NCBI GenBank assembly: GCA_964503715.1
Contig: CAZDAD010000003.1
Coordinates: 17,637-81,636 of the forward strand
Direction of reading: 5' to 3'
From: JARIHD01 sp964503715
GTDB taxonomy: Bacteria; Patescibacteriota; Saccharimonadia; Saccharimonadales; UBA4665
DNA: 64,000 nt
Shown: positions 9,368 to 18,240 of the stretch, piece after piece
Numbering within the stretch: position 1 is the stretch's first letter
How the letters are laid out: each line of letters begins with the position of its first letter
The notes under the pieces: model-generated
Seen by the model: only the letters and a program-made list of their open reading frames with translations
The model's database searches: none
Told to the model about the DNA's origin: nothing
Translations under genes and position numbers: made by a program

Positions 9368-9814
9368 CTACTCCAGACTATCCATCTCACGAATACGACG
9401 AACGAACCTTGCAGCTCCCGCAAACGGAGTATGTAGCCAAGTCTCGGTAAGCTTAATCGCCTGACCCTCATCGATGAATCTGGCAGGTAAAACTATAATA
9501 TTGCTGTCATCATCATTTCGGGCTGCTTGAGCCTCGCCATAATTCCACACCAAACTAGCTCGTATTCCTTTGAATCTATTGGCCGCCATACACATGCCCT
9601 GACCGCTACCGCAAATCAAAACACCCTTTACATCTTTGTCGGCATCAGCTCGCATGCGATGGACAACTTCAGCAGCAAACTTAGGAAAATCATCCTCAGG
9701 GTTGTGGCGTTTGTCCCCCGCATCCTCGACTTCATAGCCAGAGGTCCTAAGAGCATTAATAAGCTTTGACTTTAGAGCAAAACCGTTATGGTCAGCGCCA
9801 ATATAAATCTTCAT
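9368..9814 (-). CDS. rpiB: Ribose 5-phosphate isomerase B (RpiB/LacAB family)
   Basis: This enzyme interconverts ribose 5-phosphate and ribulose 5-phosphate. The 148 residues begin with the family pattern MKIYIGADHNGFALK and contain GVLICGSGQGMCMAANRFKG, which holds the catalytic cysteine and the anion hole. A perfect TATAAT lies about nine bases before the ATG (9824-9829), so this appears to be the first gene of the rpe-transketolase-aldolase-kinase run. The family also includes allose and galactose 6-phosphate isomerases, but the context favours ribose 5-phosphate. Confidence 0.9.
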   Translation of the reverse strand: MKIYIGADHNGFALKSKLINALRTSGYEVEDAGDKRHNPEDDFPKFAAEVVHRMRADADKDVKGVLICGSGQGMCMAANRFKGIRASLVWNYGEAQAARNDDDSNIIVLPARFIDEGQAIKLTETWLHTPFAGAARFVRRIREMDSLE

Positions 9815-9862
9815 ATGATTACATTATAACCATAAGTACAATCGCTTACTAGAAAGTAAGTT

Positions 9863-10177
9863 TTAGAGATCTAGTAATTGCTTGGTGTTAGACAAATGCA
9901 GGCGCCAAAATAAAATTTTGTTGGAGATTTTGGTCGTTAGCTGCGCTATCTCGCTGGAGAATATGGCGGCCATAGCGAAAGCTGATGCAGCCATAACTAG
10001 CTGCATAGTCTGTTCTGGGCTTAGGAATAGGTTAGTGCCTGGGATCTTGCCCGATATGCAAAATGCAATAAGTGCCGTCGATACCATAGGCGACATAACC
10101 AATGCTAACAATTCAGCAATTATCAATGCCGTCAGGCTAACATGAACACCACCGGGAGAAATCTTCCACCTCAACAT
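9863..10177 (-). CDS. Small membrane protein of unknown function
   Basis: An open frame of 104 residues with two hydrophobic stretches: about residues 14-44 (LTALIIAELLALVMSPMVST and following) and 61-80 (LVMAASAFAMAAIFSS). The C-terminus is short and basic. No family is recognised. A perfect TATAAT at 10184-10189 lies six bases before the ATG, the same geometry as other first genes in this window, which supports a real gene. It lies between rpiB and gap on the same strand. Confidence 0.6.
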   Translation of the reverse strand: MLRWKISPGGVHVSLTALIIAELLALVMSPMVSTALIAFCISGKIPGTNLFLSPEQTMQLVMAASAFAMAAIFSSEIAQLTTKISNKILFWRLHLSNTKQLLDL

Positions 10178-10183
10178 ATCCGC

Positions 10184-10189
10184 ATTATA
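10184..10189 (-). promoter_or_regulatory. -10 box implying a leaderless transcript
   Basis: Perfect TATAAT with a six-base spacer to the ATG at 10177. No ribosome binding site fits between them. Confidence 0.6.
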
Positions 10190-10250
10190 CTGCTGATATG
10201 CTTACTTTGCAATATATTTTGTGTTATTGCAAACTTGTTATGCTTATGTG

Positions 10251-11279
10251 TTAGGCGTTAGCGCTATGGAGAAGGCGACCAGCGTCAGCTACAACTTCGA
10301 CCAATCGGTTGCTATAGCCCCATTCGTTATCGTACCAAGCGACAACTTTCAGCATGTTACCGCCGATTACAGCAGTAAGCTTGGTGTCTACAGTCGCAGA
10401 ATGGCTATTACCAATATAGTCGCTGCTGACCAGTTCCTCATCGGTCACTCCCAAAATACCCTGGTAATAGGGCTCAGCTGCGGCTTTGCGGAAAGCATCA
10501 TTGACTTCCTCGGCCGTGACTGGACGCTTGGTAATGATTACAAAATCACTTAGCGAAACCACTGGGGTAGGAACACGCACACTTAGACCGCCGAATATAC
10601 CCTGAAGCGCAGGCAATGCCTGAGCAGCAGCGATTGAGGCACCAGTAGTAGTGGGAACAATGTTCTCGGCCGCAGCACGGGCCTCACGCAAATCTTTGGC
10701 GGGGGCATCTTGTAACTTTTGGCTAGCAGTATAGCTGTGAACAGTGGTCATCATGGCCTTCTCAATACCGAAATTGCTCTCAATGACAGCTGCTACCGGC
10801 GTAATACAGTTCGTTGTACAAGAAGCGTTGCTGATAATATCTGAGGCCTCAGGCTTGGACAACTCGTCCTCGTTGACGCCCAGAACAACAGTCGTGGCAC
10901 CGTCACCCTTGGCTGGCGCACTAATCACTACCTTTTTAGCACCTGCTGTGATGTGGGCACGAGCAGCCTCGGGGTTAACGAAGAAGCCGGTTGACTCAAT
11001 CACGACATCAACTGCCATATCCTTCCATGGCAGGACTGCGGGGTCCTTCTCGGCCAATACAACGATTGGCTTGCCGTTCACAATAATATTCTTGTCATCG
11101 GCCGAGACATCGTGTTGGTAGGTGCCATAGCTACTGTCATGTTTAAGCAGATGCGCGAGAGTCTTTGTATCTGTTAAGTCATTTATAGCAACGATTTCTA
11201 CGTCTTCACGCTCAAATGCAATCTTGAAGGCATTGCGACCGATCCTACCAAAACCGTTAATTGCGACTCGTGTTTTCAT
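10251..11279 (-). CDS. gap: Glyceraldehyde-3-phosphate dehydrogenase
   Basis: Oxidises and phosphorylates glyceraldehyde 3-phosphate to 1,3-bisphosphoglycerate with NAD(P). The 342 residues show the Rossmann start VAINGFGRIGRNAFK, the catalytic cysteine in SNASCTTNCITPV, and the C-terminal WYDNEWGYSNRLVEV. NDLTD follows the second strand of the Rossmann fold. Unlike most first genes here it has a strong Shine-Dalgarno sequence (AGGAGGG) before the ATG. It follows the pyrophosphatase gene on the same strand with a 17-base gap, so the two may be cotranscribed. Confidence 0.96.
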   Translation of the reverse strand: MKTRVAINGFGRIGRNAFKIAFEREDVEIVAINDLTDTKTLAHLLKHDSSYGTYQHDVSADDKNIIVNGKPIVVLAEKDPAVLPWKDMAVDVVIESTGFFVNPEAARAHITAGAKKVVISAPAKGDGATTVVLGVNEDELSKPEASDIISNASCTTNCITPVAAVIESNFGIEKAMMTTVHSYTASQKLQDAPAKDLREARAAAENIVPTTTGASIAAAQALPALQGIFGGLSVRVPTPVVSLSDFVIITKRPVTAEEVNDAFRKAAAEPYYQGILGVTDEELVSSDYIGNSHSATVDTKLTAVIGGNMLKVVAWYDNEWGYSNRLVEVVADAGRLLHSANA

Positions 11280-11296
11280 GTACCACCCTCCTAAGA

Positions 11297-11827
11297 TTAC
11301 TTATTTTGATAACGAGTTATTGACTCTTCGATAATGGCCTTTGCAGCCTCTGCATCACCCCATCCCTGAACGTTAGTAGTACCAGGCTTTTTGAGGTCCT
11401 TGTAATGGCTGAAATGGTGCTCGACTTGTTGCTTCCAACGTTCACCAAGATCATCCAGGCTATTTATACTGTCGCCAGTATGGCGATCATCGGCAGGCAC
11501 AACTACTACTTTGTGATCAGCTTCGCCATCATCTATGAAATTAAGGATTCCAACTACTTTGGCCTCCAGCCAGACACCTGTTGGCAAAGGTTCGTCAGTG
11601 ACAATTAGTGTGTCAAGCTCATCACCATCTTCGTCAAGAGTCTGTGGAATAAAGCCATAATTACATGGCTTAGCAAATATCTGTGGCTCAACCCTATCGA
11701 GCATGAAACAAGCCCGCTTACGGTCCCATTCAATTTTGTGTGATGATCCCTTGGGGATTTCGACAACTGTATTAACAACACCATTTTGGTAGTCGCCAGT
11801 CTCGAGAACTTGGTTGAAGTCAGCCAC
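11297..11827 (-). CDS. ppa: Inorganic pyrophosphatase
   Basis: Soluble family I pyrophosphatase, which hydrolyses PPi to drive biosynthetic reactions. It contains NYGFIPQTLDEDGDELDTL with the metal-binding acidic residues, and the segment EIPKGSSHKIEWD. The frame is open from an ATG at 11863, but AAGGAG lies six bases before a GTG at 11827, where the protein begins VADFNQVLE, the usual kind of family start. I therefore choose the GTG (176 residues). It is divergent from the GDPD gene across 65 bases and upstream of gap. Confidence 0.92.
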   Translation of the reverse strand: MADFNQVLETGDYQNGVVNTVVEIPKGSSHKIEWDRKRACFMLDRVEPQIFAKPCNYGFIPQTLDEDGDELDTLIVTDEPLPTGVWLEAKVVGILNFIDDGEADHKVVVVPADDRHTGDSINSLDDLGERWKQQVEHHFSHYKDLKKPGTTNVQGWGDAEAAKAIIEESITRYQNK

Positions 11828-11892
11828 AGATATCTCCTTGTGATTAATTGCTCTTTGCTTCAATCATATTGTACACTACTGTCTATAACGGC

Positions 11893-12654
11893 ATGAAAAA
11901 AACAGGAATAATTGGCCACCGCGGAGCAGCTGGTTTGGCCTTAGAAAACAGTAAAGCGAGCCTACTTGCGGCGCTCGATCACAACATCGATGCCATCGAG
12001 TTTGATGTCAGGCGTACTAAAGACAACAAGCTGGTAGTCCTGCACGACAGACACACTGGCCGAATTTCTAAGCACAAGACACTTATTGGTAACAAAACCC
12101 TCGCCGAGCTGCAAGCAATCAAGCTCAATAATGGTCAACACATCCTGTCTTTCGATGAGGTATTTGACCTACTAGCCGAAAAAATCAGCATGGTCATAGA
12201 TATAAAAGATCATAATTCAGCTGACGAAATAATCCGAGTCATCGGCCGCAATCCTCTTGCTGAGGTAAGCTTTACATCATTGCAGTACACCGAGCTAAAT
12301 AAACTACATGACAAGCGCCCCGATATACCAATTTTTGTCAGAGACTTATTAAACCCCGTAGAGTTGGTTCAGACCGCTAAGCGCATGAAAGCCTCGGGTA
12401 TTAGCCTCAATATGTGGTTAATGAACCCTCTAACGTATTGGCTCGCCAGGCGTAGCAACTTAGAGGTTCGGGTTTATACCGTTAATCACGCCATACTCGG
12501 AAGGTTACTCCAAAAGATTTATCCCGGTATAGTCCTCTACACCAATAATCCTCAGAAATTTGTTGGCAAGAAAAAACGACCACTACCTAAAGCGAAAGTG
12601 GTCGCCAAAAGCAAACGTCGTTTGCCGCGTACGCCTCGCAAACAACGCACTTAA
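11893..12654 (+). CDS. Glycerophosphodiester phosphodiesterase family protein
   Basis: A TIM-barrel phosphodiesterase of the GDPD family that releases glycerol 3-phosphate from glycerophosphodiesters. From the ATG at 11893 it starts MKKTGIIGHRGAAGLALEN, with the catalytic His-Arg. IEFDVRRTKDNKLVVLHD supplies the acidic and second histidine residues. The protein is about 253 residues. It ends in a strongly basic tail rich in Lys, Arg and Pro, possibly a nucleic-acid or membrane contact. The frame is open from 11848 but that start lacks support. The next gene, trxB, is convergent. Confidence 0.88.
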   Translation: MKKTGIIGHRGAAGLALENSKASLLAALDHNIDAIEFDVRRTKDNKLVVLHDRHTGRISKHKTLIGNKTLAELQAIKLNNGQHILSFDEVFDLLAEKISMVIDIKDHNSADEIIRVIGRNPLAEVSFTSLQYTELNKLHDKRPDIPIFVRDLLNPVELVQTAKRMKASGISLNMWLMNPLTYWLARRSNLEVRVYTVNHAILGRLLQKIYPGIVLYTNNPQKFVGKKKRPLPKAKVVAKSKRRLPRTPRKQRT

Positions 12655-12657
12655 ATA

Positions 12658-13620
12658 TTACTTTCTATCAAGTTCTTCAAGATACTCACGGATTCTTAGC
12701 GCAGCGGTAGCGCCTTCGCCCGCGGCCGTAGCAATTTGCATCGTTGCCCCCGAACGAACATCGCCCGCAGCAAAAACTCCAGGCATAGAAGTTTCGAGTT
12801 TAGCATCTGTGGTAACGAAGCCAATCTCATCTAAATTAATCTGCGAATTCTTCAGGAAAGAGGTGTTAGGGTTTAGGCCCACGAATATGAATACACCATC
12901 TGTAGGAATCTCAACCTTCTCACCGGTAGACTTATTGGTACCGACCACTCTTACGACCTTATCGTCTTCGGCCACTATTTCATCTGTGGTGGTTCCAACG
13001 TGAACAGTAATTTTGTCTGCATACTTTTCACGTAGTTCGTGTTGGAGCACTTCTGAGGCCTTCACCTCGCTGCGAACCATCAAATCGATATGCAAAGCAA
13101 ACCTTGTCAAAAATATGGCTTCCTGAACCGCCGAATTGCCTCCACCAACTACGACCAATTTCTTGTCTCTGTAGAATGCGCCGTCACAGGTAGCGCAATA
13201 GTGAACGCCACGAGCATAATACTCACTCTCGCCTGGGATACCTAGCTTCTTGTATTCTGTGCCGGTAGATATAAGCACGCTCTTGGCTAAGACTTCACCA
13301 TCAGTAGTGACAATGCGCTTTAGCGCACCCTCGTCAATGATTTTACTAACTTCCCCAAACTCAATTTTGGCCCCAAAGCGCTCAGCCTGCTCACGCAGAC
13401 CATCTGCAAACTCTAATCCCGCAATGCCCTTAGGAAAGCCTGGGTAATTGTCGATCCAGTCAGTTATTGCCGACATGCCGCCAATAACCCCCTTCTCATA
13501 TAGAACAGTATCTAAATCTTCACGAGTAGTGTAGATTGCCGCCGTCAATGCCGCAGGCCCTGCGCCAATCATAAGAACATCATGAACCTGTTTGCTTGTA
13601 GTATCCTCTAATGATGGCAT
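12658..13620 (-). CDS. trxB: Thioredoxin reductase (FAD/NAD(P)-linked)
   Basis: Low-molecular-weight thioredoxin reductase, 320 residues. The FAD-binding start is MIGAGPAALTAAIYTTRE, the redox pair is in YCATCDGAFY, the NADPH-binding loop is VVVGGGNSAVQEA, and the C-terminal FAD segment is GVFAAGDVR. It reduces a thioredoxin- or glutaredoxin-like disulfide protein, and such a protein is encoded immediately upstream (13655-13906). The two lie 34 bases apart on the same strand and probably form a redox operon. Confidence 0.94.
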   Translation of the reverse strand: MPSLEDTTSKQVHDVLMIGAGPAALTAAIYTTREDLDTVLYEKGVIGGMSAITDWIDNYPGFPKGIAGLEFADGLREQAERFGAKIEFGEVSKIIDEGALKRIVTTDGEVLAKSVLISTGTEYKKLGIPGESEYYARGVHYCATCDGAFYRDKKLVVVGGGNSAVQEAIFLTRFALHIDLMVRSEVKASEVLQHELREKYADKITVHVGTTTDEIVAEDDKVVRVVGTNKSTGEKVEIPTDGVFIFVGLNPNTSFLKNSQINLDEIGFVTTDAKLETSMPGVFAAGDVRSGATMQIATAAGEGATAALRIREYLEELDRK

Positions 13621-13654
13621 ATTGTTGTCTCTCTAAAATTAGGTCTATATTGAA

Positions 13655-13906
13655 CTATGCAGCGATTGCTGGTGCAAGTTTAGCTAAGTTGTAGCCAACG
13701 ACAATTTCGCGACTATCATCTTGCTGCGTAACGACAGTCACGGGAACTGTGGTAACACCACTTAGGGCAGTTGCCTCGGCTTGACGCTCGGGGTTCTGGT
13801 CCAGATTGATCTCATCGTAATTAACGCCCTTAGCCGAAAGGTAGCGCTTAACCATACTGCAATAACTGCAAGTGTTGGTAGTAAAAATAGTTACGTTCTT
13901 GGGCAT
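13655..13906 (-). CDS. Glutaredoxin/NrdH-like redox protein
   Basis: An 83-residue thioredoxin-fold protein. The active-site pair is C13-S-Y-C16 in TNTCSYCSMVKRYL. The cis-proline segment is TTVPVTVV. It lacks glutathione-binding features that can be called with certainty, so reduction by the adjacent TrxB (NrdH-like) is the likely mode. GGAGGAG lies six bases before the ATG at 13906. A GTG at 13921 in the same frame overlaps that site and is rejected. It could supply electrons to ribonucleotide reductase, which is not in this window. Confidence 0.85.
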   Translation of the reverse strand: MPKNVTIFTTNTCSYCSMVKRYLSAKGVNYDEINLDQNPERQAEATALSGVTTVPVTVVTQQDDSREIVVGYNLAKLAPAIAA

Positions 13907-14027
13907 AATTATCTCCTCCACAAAGATGTTTTAGCCATTTTTATTTTAGCGATGACGCTTATGCTCTATTGTACACCTAGTGTATCAAGTCTTGTCAATA
14001 CCGCTATATATTGTGTTTTTTACGATA

Positions 14028-14564
14028 TTATTGGCCTACTTTGTGTAGGGTAACGTCAAACACCAAGTCGGCATCAACTGGTATACCAGAACCTTGTGGT
14101 GGATTAGCAGCATATGCTAGATTGGCAGGAATAAGCACTCGGCGAGTGCCACCTTCTTTCATGCCTACTAGCCCCTCTTTCCATCCCTGAATGACCTGAT
14201 TGAGACCAAATGTCGCAGGCTCACCTCGCTTGTATGAGCTGTCAAAAATTGCGCCTGTAGCCATAACGGCACCAACATAGTCAACAGTAACGGTATCACC
14301 AGCCTTAACCTCAGCTCCAGCGCCTAGCTTAGTGTCTTCGGTCTTGAGTTCTGTCTGTCTAGTTGTTGTTGGGGTAAAGTTGTCCATCTTCTTAATCTCC
14401 TTAGTATCTTTAGTATCTTTGGCGTCTGTCGTCTGACTAGTTAGATCAGCCGCCTTTTTGTCTTGCATAATCTGCCAAATAAATATTCCACCAACACCCA
14501 CGGTTGTCAGCAAAAATGACATGGCCATCACAAGTGCAAAGATTCTCTCCGATTTTTTAGCCAT
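14028..14564 (-). CDS. FKBP-type peptidyl-prolyl isomerase, membrane-anchored
   Basis: A proline isomerase of 178 residues. An N-terminal membrane anchor (about residues 10-32) is followed by a Thr/Asp/Lys-rich linker (TTDAKDTKDTKEIKKM). The FKBP domain (about 85-178) contains VTVDYVGAVMATGAIFDSSY and QVIQGWKEGLVGMKEGGTRRV, with the tryptophan at the pocket base. This arrangement puts the catalytic domain outside the membrane, where it can help fold exported proteins. GGGAG lies before the ATG. It starts three bases after the Nudix gene ends. Confidence 0.93.
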   Translation of the reverse strand: MAKKSERIFALVMAMSFLLTTVGVGGIFIWQIMQDKKAADLTSQTTDAKDTKDTKEIKKMDNFTPTTTRQTELKTEDTKLGAGAEVKAGDTVTVDYVGAVMATGAIFDSSYKRGEPATFGLNQVIQGWKEGLVGMKEGGTRRVLIPANLAYAANPPQGSGIPVDADLVFDVTLHKVGQ

Positions 14565-14567
14565 AAT

Positions 14568-15041
14568 TTACTCCCTATTCCTAGCTATCTGTTGAACATA
14601 TTCATCATTTAATAATACTTCCTGCTCGGGCCAACCGTTCTTGGCGCAATGCAATATAGCCCGCTTAAGGTTCTCTGACCTGAACGGTATGTTTGATAGT
14701 TCATCCAATCCCATCCATTTTGGCTGGTATATATTACCGAATGGTACTGATTTGGCCTCCTCTGTGTCGGGGCTTAGCACTGGATCATCGCCATCCACTT
14801 CACACAGGTACATGTACTGTGGTCCGTACAAACTACCGGCATCTTCAACAAACACCAACCTATGGCTTGTCAAATCGAAACCCGCTTCTTCTTTTAGCTC
14901 TCTGGCTAGAGCCTGTTCTTTGGTCTCACCAAAATCAACTCCACCACCAACTAAAGTAAAGTATTCGTTGCCGAACTTGTTTCGATACATCATCAGCGTG
15001 CGATCACCGCGCACGACAATTGCCCTCACAGATTGCCTCAT
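14568..15041 (-). CDS. Nudix hydrolase
   Basis: A Nudix pyrophosphohydrolase of about 157 residues. The Nudix box is complete: GGGVDFGETKEQALARELKE followed by EAGF (GX5EX7REUXEEXGU). Substrates of this family are nucleoside diphosphates linked to other groups, including oxidised nucleotides. The frame is open from an ATG at 15053, but that ATG lies inside a TAGAAT -10 box. The ATG at 15041 (MRQSVRAIVV) is the better start, about ten bases after the box. The specific substrate cannot be assigned. Confidence 0.85.
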   Translation of the reverse strand: MRQSVRAIVVRGDRTLMMYRNKFGNEYFTLVGGGVDFGETKEQALARELKEEAGFDLTSHRLVFVEDAGSLYGPQYMYLCEVDGDDPVLSPDTEEAKSVPFGNIYQPKWMGLDELSNIPFRSENLKRAILHCAKNGWPEQEVLLNDEYVQQIARNRE

Positions 15042-15053
15042 AACTAAAACCAT

Positions 15054-15237
15054 TCTAACCCAAAATCAGGCCGAAGTCATGAAAATTATGTAGTAATTTC
15101 GAACTCTTTGAGCTTGCGCTTAGAGGCTCCACCTGAACTGCGCAATAAAAGCAACAGGTCTAAAAATATAACGCCGTTTTTATAGTTCGTGCGGTCGGGA
15201 GGCTAATTGCGCTAATCACCCCTAAGCGTTACTCTGT
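15054..15237 (-). other. Intergenic space holding an open stretch without a normal start
   Basis: 184 bases between pheT and the Nudix gene. On the minus strand one frame is open for about 38 codons after a TAG (from about 15203 to a TAA near 15087). Its end is rich in Ser, Gly, Lys and Arg. It has no ATG or GTG in a sensible position. It may be a gene remnant or chance. No convincing terminator or RNA gene was found. Confidence 0.25.
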
Positions 15238-17784
15238 CTACAAGCGCTCGGCGTTCAATTTAGCAGCAGCCTCGGCAGCCAACTTATCAATTGAATTGTT
15301 GATCTCCTCGGCAGTAAGGGTGCGCAGTGATGAATTGACGACAATTCTCAGGGTTATATTCTTATTATTACCAGCCTCAGGCTTATATATGTCTATTGGT
15401 TTCAGAACAAAGTCTGCATCCTCGGGCAAGACTTTTGGCAAAATGTATTGAGCAAACTCGGCCAAATCACTGTAATCCGTTGATGAATCAACCTGTAGGC
15501 AAATATCGCGCTCAACCTTGGGATATCTCGATAAAGGCTCATATGAATGACCACCAGAGTATTCCAACAGCATTTCGACGCTTACCTCAAAACCAGCAGC
15601 ATATCGAGGCAGCTTCAAAGACTTTGATACATCTCTGTGGTACTCGCCAACAACGCCAAGAATTTCTTCGGTACCACTAATCATAACTAGAGCAGACCTA
15701 GAGTTGTCAAATGGTTGTGTGACGGATCGCCCAGCATCATCTTCATATTTTTTATATTCCAGCTTTATGCCCAACTTTGAGGCTAGGTACTCCAAATAGT
15801 GCTTTGCCTGATAATAAGCCGCGCCAACCTTTTGCTCAGCCAGCTTGTCGCTAACAGCATAGACAAACCCAAGCATCTCAATCTCCTTGGGCAGTCCATC
15901 GTCATCGACACCGTGACTCTTTATATGAGTTTTGTTGACTTCAAAAAGAGCAAACTCCTCATAACCCGCCCTTATATTAGGGGTGACCCTCTCTAACAAG
16001 CTTGGAGTCAAGGTATTGCGATAGTACTGTAAATCTGGGCTAAGAGCATTAGCAATTTGGTAGGCGTTTTCGGTACCTTGACGGGCTTTTTGCAACAATC
16101 GGCCATGTACAAAGCTATATCCAAGAACTTCATTGGCCCCTGCTCGACTCAAGATACTTCGCAGCTTAGCCTTGAAGCTTAGCAGCGGATCGGGACTGGC
16201 AGGCGTAAGATCCTTGCAAGGCAACTCAACTGGCAAATGATCAAAACCATAAAGTCGTCCGACTTCTTCAACCACATCTTCAGGGATAGCAATGTCTGTT
16301 CGCCAAAAAGGTGCTGCTACCGACAGATTATTATCTTTAATCTCGACATCAAACTCAACATTCTCCAACAATCTAGACATCTCTTGTGCCGACAGGTCAA
16401 AGCCAAGGCGCAAGTTTATAAAGTCACGAGATAGTTCGACACGATCCTCTAGATATCCACGATCAATTACATCTTGCGAAATATGGTTATCATCCACGAG
16501 TTTGCCCGCTATGCGACCACCAGCCAATTCTGCGACATCTTCGGCAATCCTCTTAATGACGGCAACGTTCTGCAGCGGTGATTGCCCCTTATTGAACCTG
16601 GTCACGGCATCGGTAAAGACGCCACTTGCCATACTAGTACGACGAATAGAATACATATCGAAGTTGGCACACTCCAAAATAATATTTTTTGTCGATTCAT
16701 CAACTTCGGTGTCGCCACCACCCATAACACCACCAAGTCCTATAGCTTTGTCACGAGTTGCAATCATTATTGCCTCGGACCTTGGTTCAATCTCTTTGCC
16801 ACTTAGCAAGAGTAGTTTTTCATCGGCCTTAGGGTAGCGGATAGTGAACAAGGCACTGTCTGCACTATCATCTTGAGCAACTACTTTGTCATAATCATAG
16901 GCGTGAAGCGGCTGGCCCGTCAGTAGCATGTAGTAATTCGTCAGGTCAACAACATTATTGATTTGACGAACGCCTAATCGGCTTAGTGATACCTGCAGCC
17001 AAACTGGGCTGGGCTTGATAGTCACATTCGACATAGGCAAAACCACAAAACGCGGCACGACTTCTGGGATCTCATTAACGACTTCAACTTTTAGGTCTCC
17101 ATCTGAAGTTTCAAGCGATACATTATGTCTATACCACTCAGGACTTTTGAACGGCTGCCGCTGGATACCAGCAATCTCTCGAGCTACACCAATCACCCCG
17201 AAACAATCAGGACGGTGAGTGAACATTTTGTTTTCCATATCTATAATCACATCACCATTGAGGTCATATACTTCGGCGAACAGACTGCCAACCCCTACAT
17301 CATCCTCAACTTCGAGTATACCGTCATGGTTATCACCGACAGCTAACTCTTTGGGGCTGGCCAGCATGCCATTGCTAACTACCCCTCGAAGTGGACGTAC
17401 CTCTAGAACAAATGGTTCATCGCCAAAACTGGCAGGAACCGTCGAGCCAGGTGGTAGCCAAACCACTTTTATGCCTTCGCGAGCATTTGGAGCACCACAG
17501 ACGACCTGGACCAGGCCACTCTCGTTGCGCTCAACATCCCGAGCCTTGCCACCGTCATCAATCATACACACGTGCAGACGGTCGGCATTGGGATGATCTT
17601 CACAGCTTACAATCTTTACGACCAAGATATCGTCATACATATCACCAACATGAACAACATCTTCAACGGCCCCAAGCTGGGCTCCGATACTGGTCAACAA
17701 TTCGTCAAGACCGTTAGGAGCAGGATCACCTGCGGTATGCTCATCTCGGTTAAAGGAACGAATTTGGTTGAGGCTAATTTTCAT
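15238..17784 (-). CDS. pheT: Phenylalanyl-tRNA synthetase beta subunit
   Basis: The 848-residue beta subunit of PheRS, which binds tRNA(Phe) and edits Tyr-tRNA(Phe). Domains in order: N-terminal EMAP-like tRNA-binding domain (VKIVSCEDHPNADRLHVC, about 50-70), the B3/B4 editing domain, the B5 domain, the catalytic-like core, and a C-terminal anticodon-binding FDX-ACB domain. Length is normal. The start overlaps the end of the HIT gene by 11 bases, so translation is coupled. It is the last gene of a pheS-HIT-pheT operon. Confidence 0.96.
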   Translation of the reverse strand: MKISLNQIRSFNRDEHTAGDPAPNGLDELLTSIGAQLGAVEDVVHVGDMYDDILVVKIVSCEDHPNADRLHVCMIDDGGKARDVERNESGLVQVVCGAPNAREGIKVVWLPPGSTVPASFGDEPFVLEVRPLRGVVSNGMLASPKELAVGDNHDGILEVEDDVGVGSLFAEVYDLNGDVIIDMENKMFTHRPDCFGVIGVAREIAGIQRQPFKSPEWYRHNVSLETSDGDLKVEVVNEIPEVVPRFVVLPMSNVTIKPSPVWLQVSLSRLGVRQINNVVDLTNYYMLLTGQPLHAYDYDKVVAQDDSADSALFTIRYPKADEKLLLLSGKEIEPRSEAIMIATRDKAIGLGGVMGGGDTEVDESTKNIILECANFDMYSIRRTSMASGVFTDAVTRFNKGQSPLQNVAVIKRIAEDVAELAGGRIAGKLVDDNHISQDVIDRGYLEDRVELSRDFINLRLGFDLSAQEMSRLLENVEFDVEIKDNNLSVAAPFWRTDIAIPEDVVEEVGRLYGFDHLPVELPCKDLTPASPDPLLSFKAKLRSILSRAGANEVLGYSFVHGRLLQKARQGTENAYQIANALSPDLQYYRNTLTPSLLERVTPNIRAGYEEFALFEVNKTHIKSHGVDDDGLPKEIEMLGFVYAVSDKLAEQKVGAAYYQAKHYLEYLASKLGIKLEYKKYEDDAGRSVTQPFDNSRSALVMISGTEEILGVVGEYHRDVSKSLKLPRYAAGFEVSVEMLLEYSGGHSYEPLSRYPKVERDICLQVDSSTDYSDLAEFAQYILPKVLPEDADFVLKPIDIYKPEAGNNKNITLRIVVNSSLRTLTAEEINNSIDKLAAEAAAKLNAERL

Positions 17785-18238
17785 CTGCTACCGCCTTAAT
17801 CTTGGCCTGAATAGCGTCCAATTCACTGTCTGACATTTTTGGCCCTTCGACTGTTGACATGTAACCTATATATTCTGGATAAAATTCTTGGTGCTCGCTC
17901 CACACATTGGTCTGGCTCGCCAGGTCACCGTGTAATGGGTACAGCTTAGCATGAAGATGAGCCACCCCGGTGCCCTCGAAAACTAATCCTACTCGTTGCA
18001 CATCAAGGGCTTTCTCAAGTATTTTGGCTACCTTCTTGGTAGCTAGCATAAGGCTGTTCATAACCTCGGCGTCAACATCGTACAGATAATCGCCTGGGTT
18101 AACCTTTGGTATAACAATAGTTAACCCAGGAGTGCTTGGGAACGGCGTCAAAAAGGCAAGATGAGAGTCATCTTCCCAGACTTTCCAGGCGGGTATATTA
18201 CCGTCAACTATTTCATCGAATAATGTTCTATCTGCCAT
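17774..18238 (-). CDS. HIT-family protein inserted between pheS and pheT
   Basis: A histidine-triad nucleotide-binding protein of 154 residues. IPAWKVWEDDSHLAFLTPFP is the usual N-terminal half. The triad region reads VAHLHAKLYPLHG: the first two histidines, including the central nucleophile, are present, but the third triad position is lysine. HIT proteins hydrolyse nucleoside phosphoramidates and aminoacyl-adenylates. Its place between the two PheRS subunit genes, with an 11-base overlap with pheT and a two-base gap after pheS, suggests a link to aminoacylation. That link is inference. A Shine-Dalgarno (GAGG) precedes the ATG. Confidence 0.88.
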   Translation of the reverse strand: MADRTLFDEIVDGNIPAWKVWEDDSHLAFLTPFPSTPGLTIVIPKVNPGDYLYDVDAEVMNSLMLATKKVAKILEKALDVQRVGLVFEGTGVAHLHAKLYPLHGDLASQTNVWSEHQEFYPEYIGYMSTVEGPKMSDSELDAIQAKIKAVADEN

Positions 18239-18240
18239 GC

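Noticed and set aside
10200..10250. GCAATA/TATTGC hairpin after gap
   Set aside because: Weak AT-rich stem with no T run on either strand; not called as a terminator.
14641..15093. 150-residue plus-strand frame
   Set aside because: Antisense to the Nudix gene, which has a complete Nudix box.
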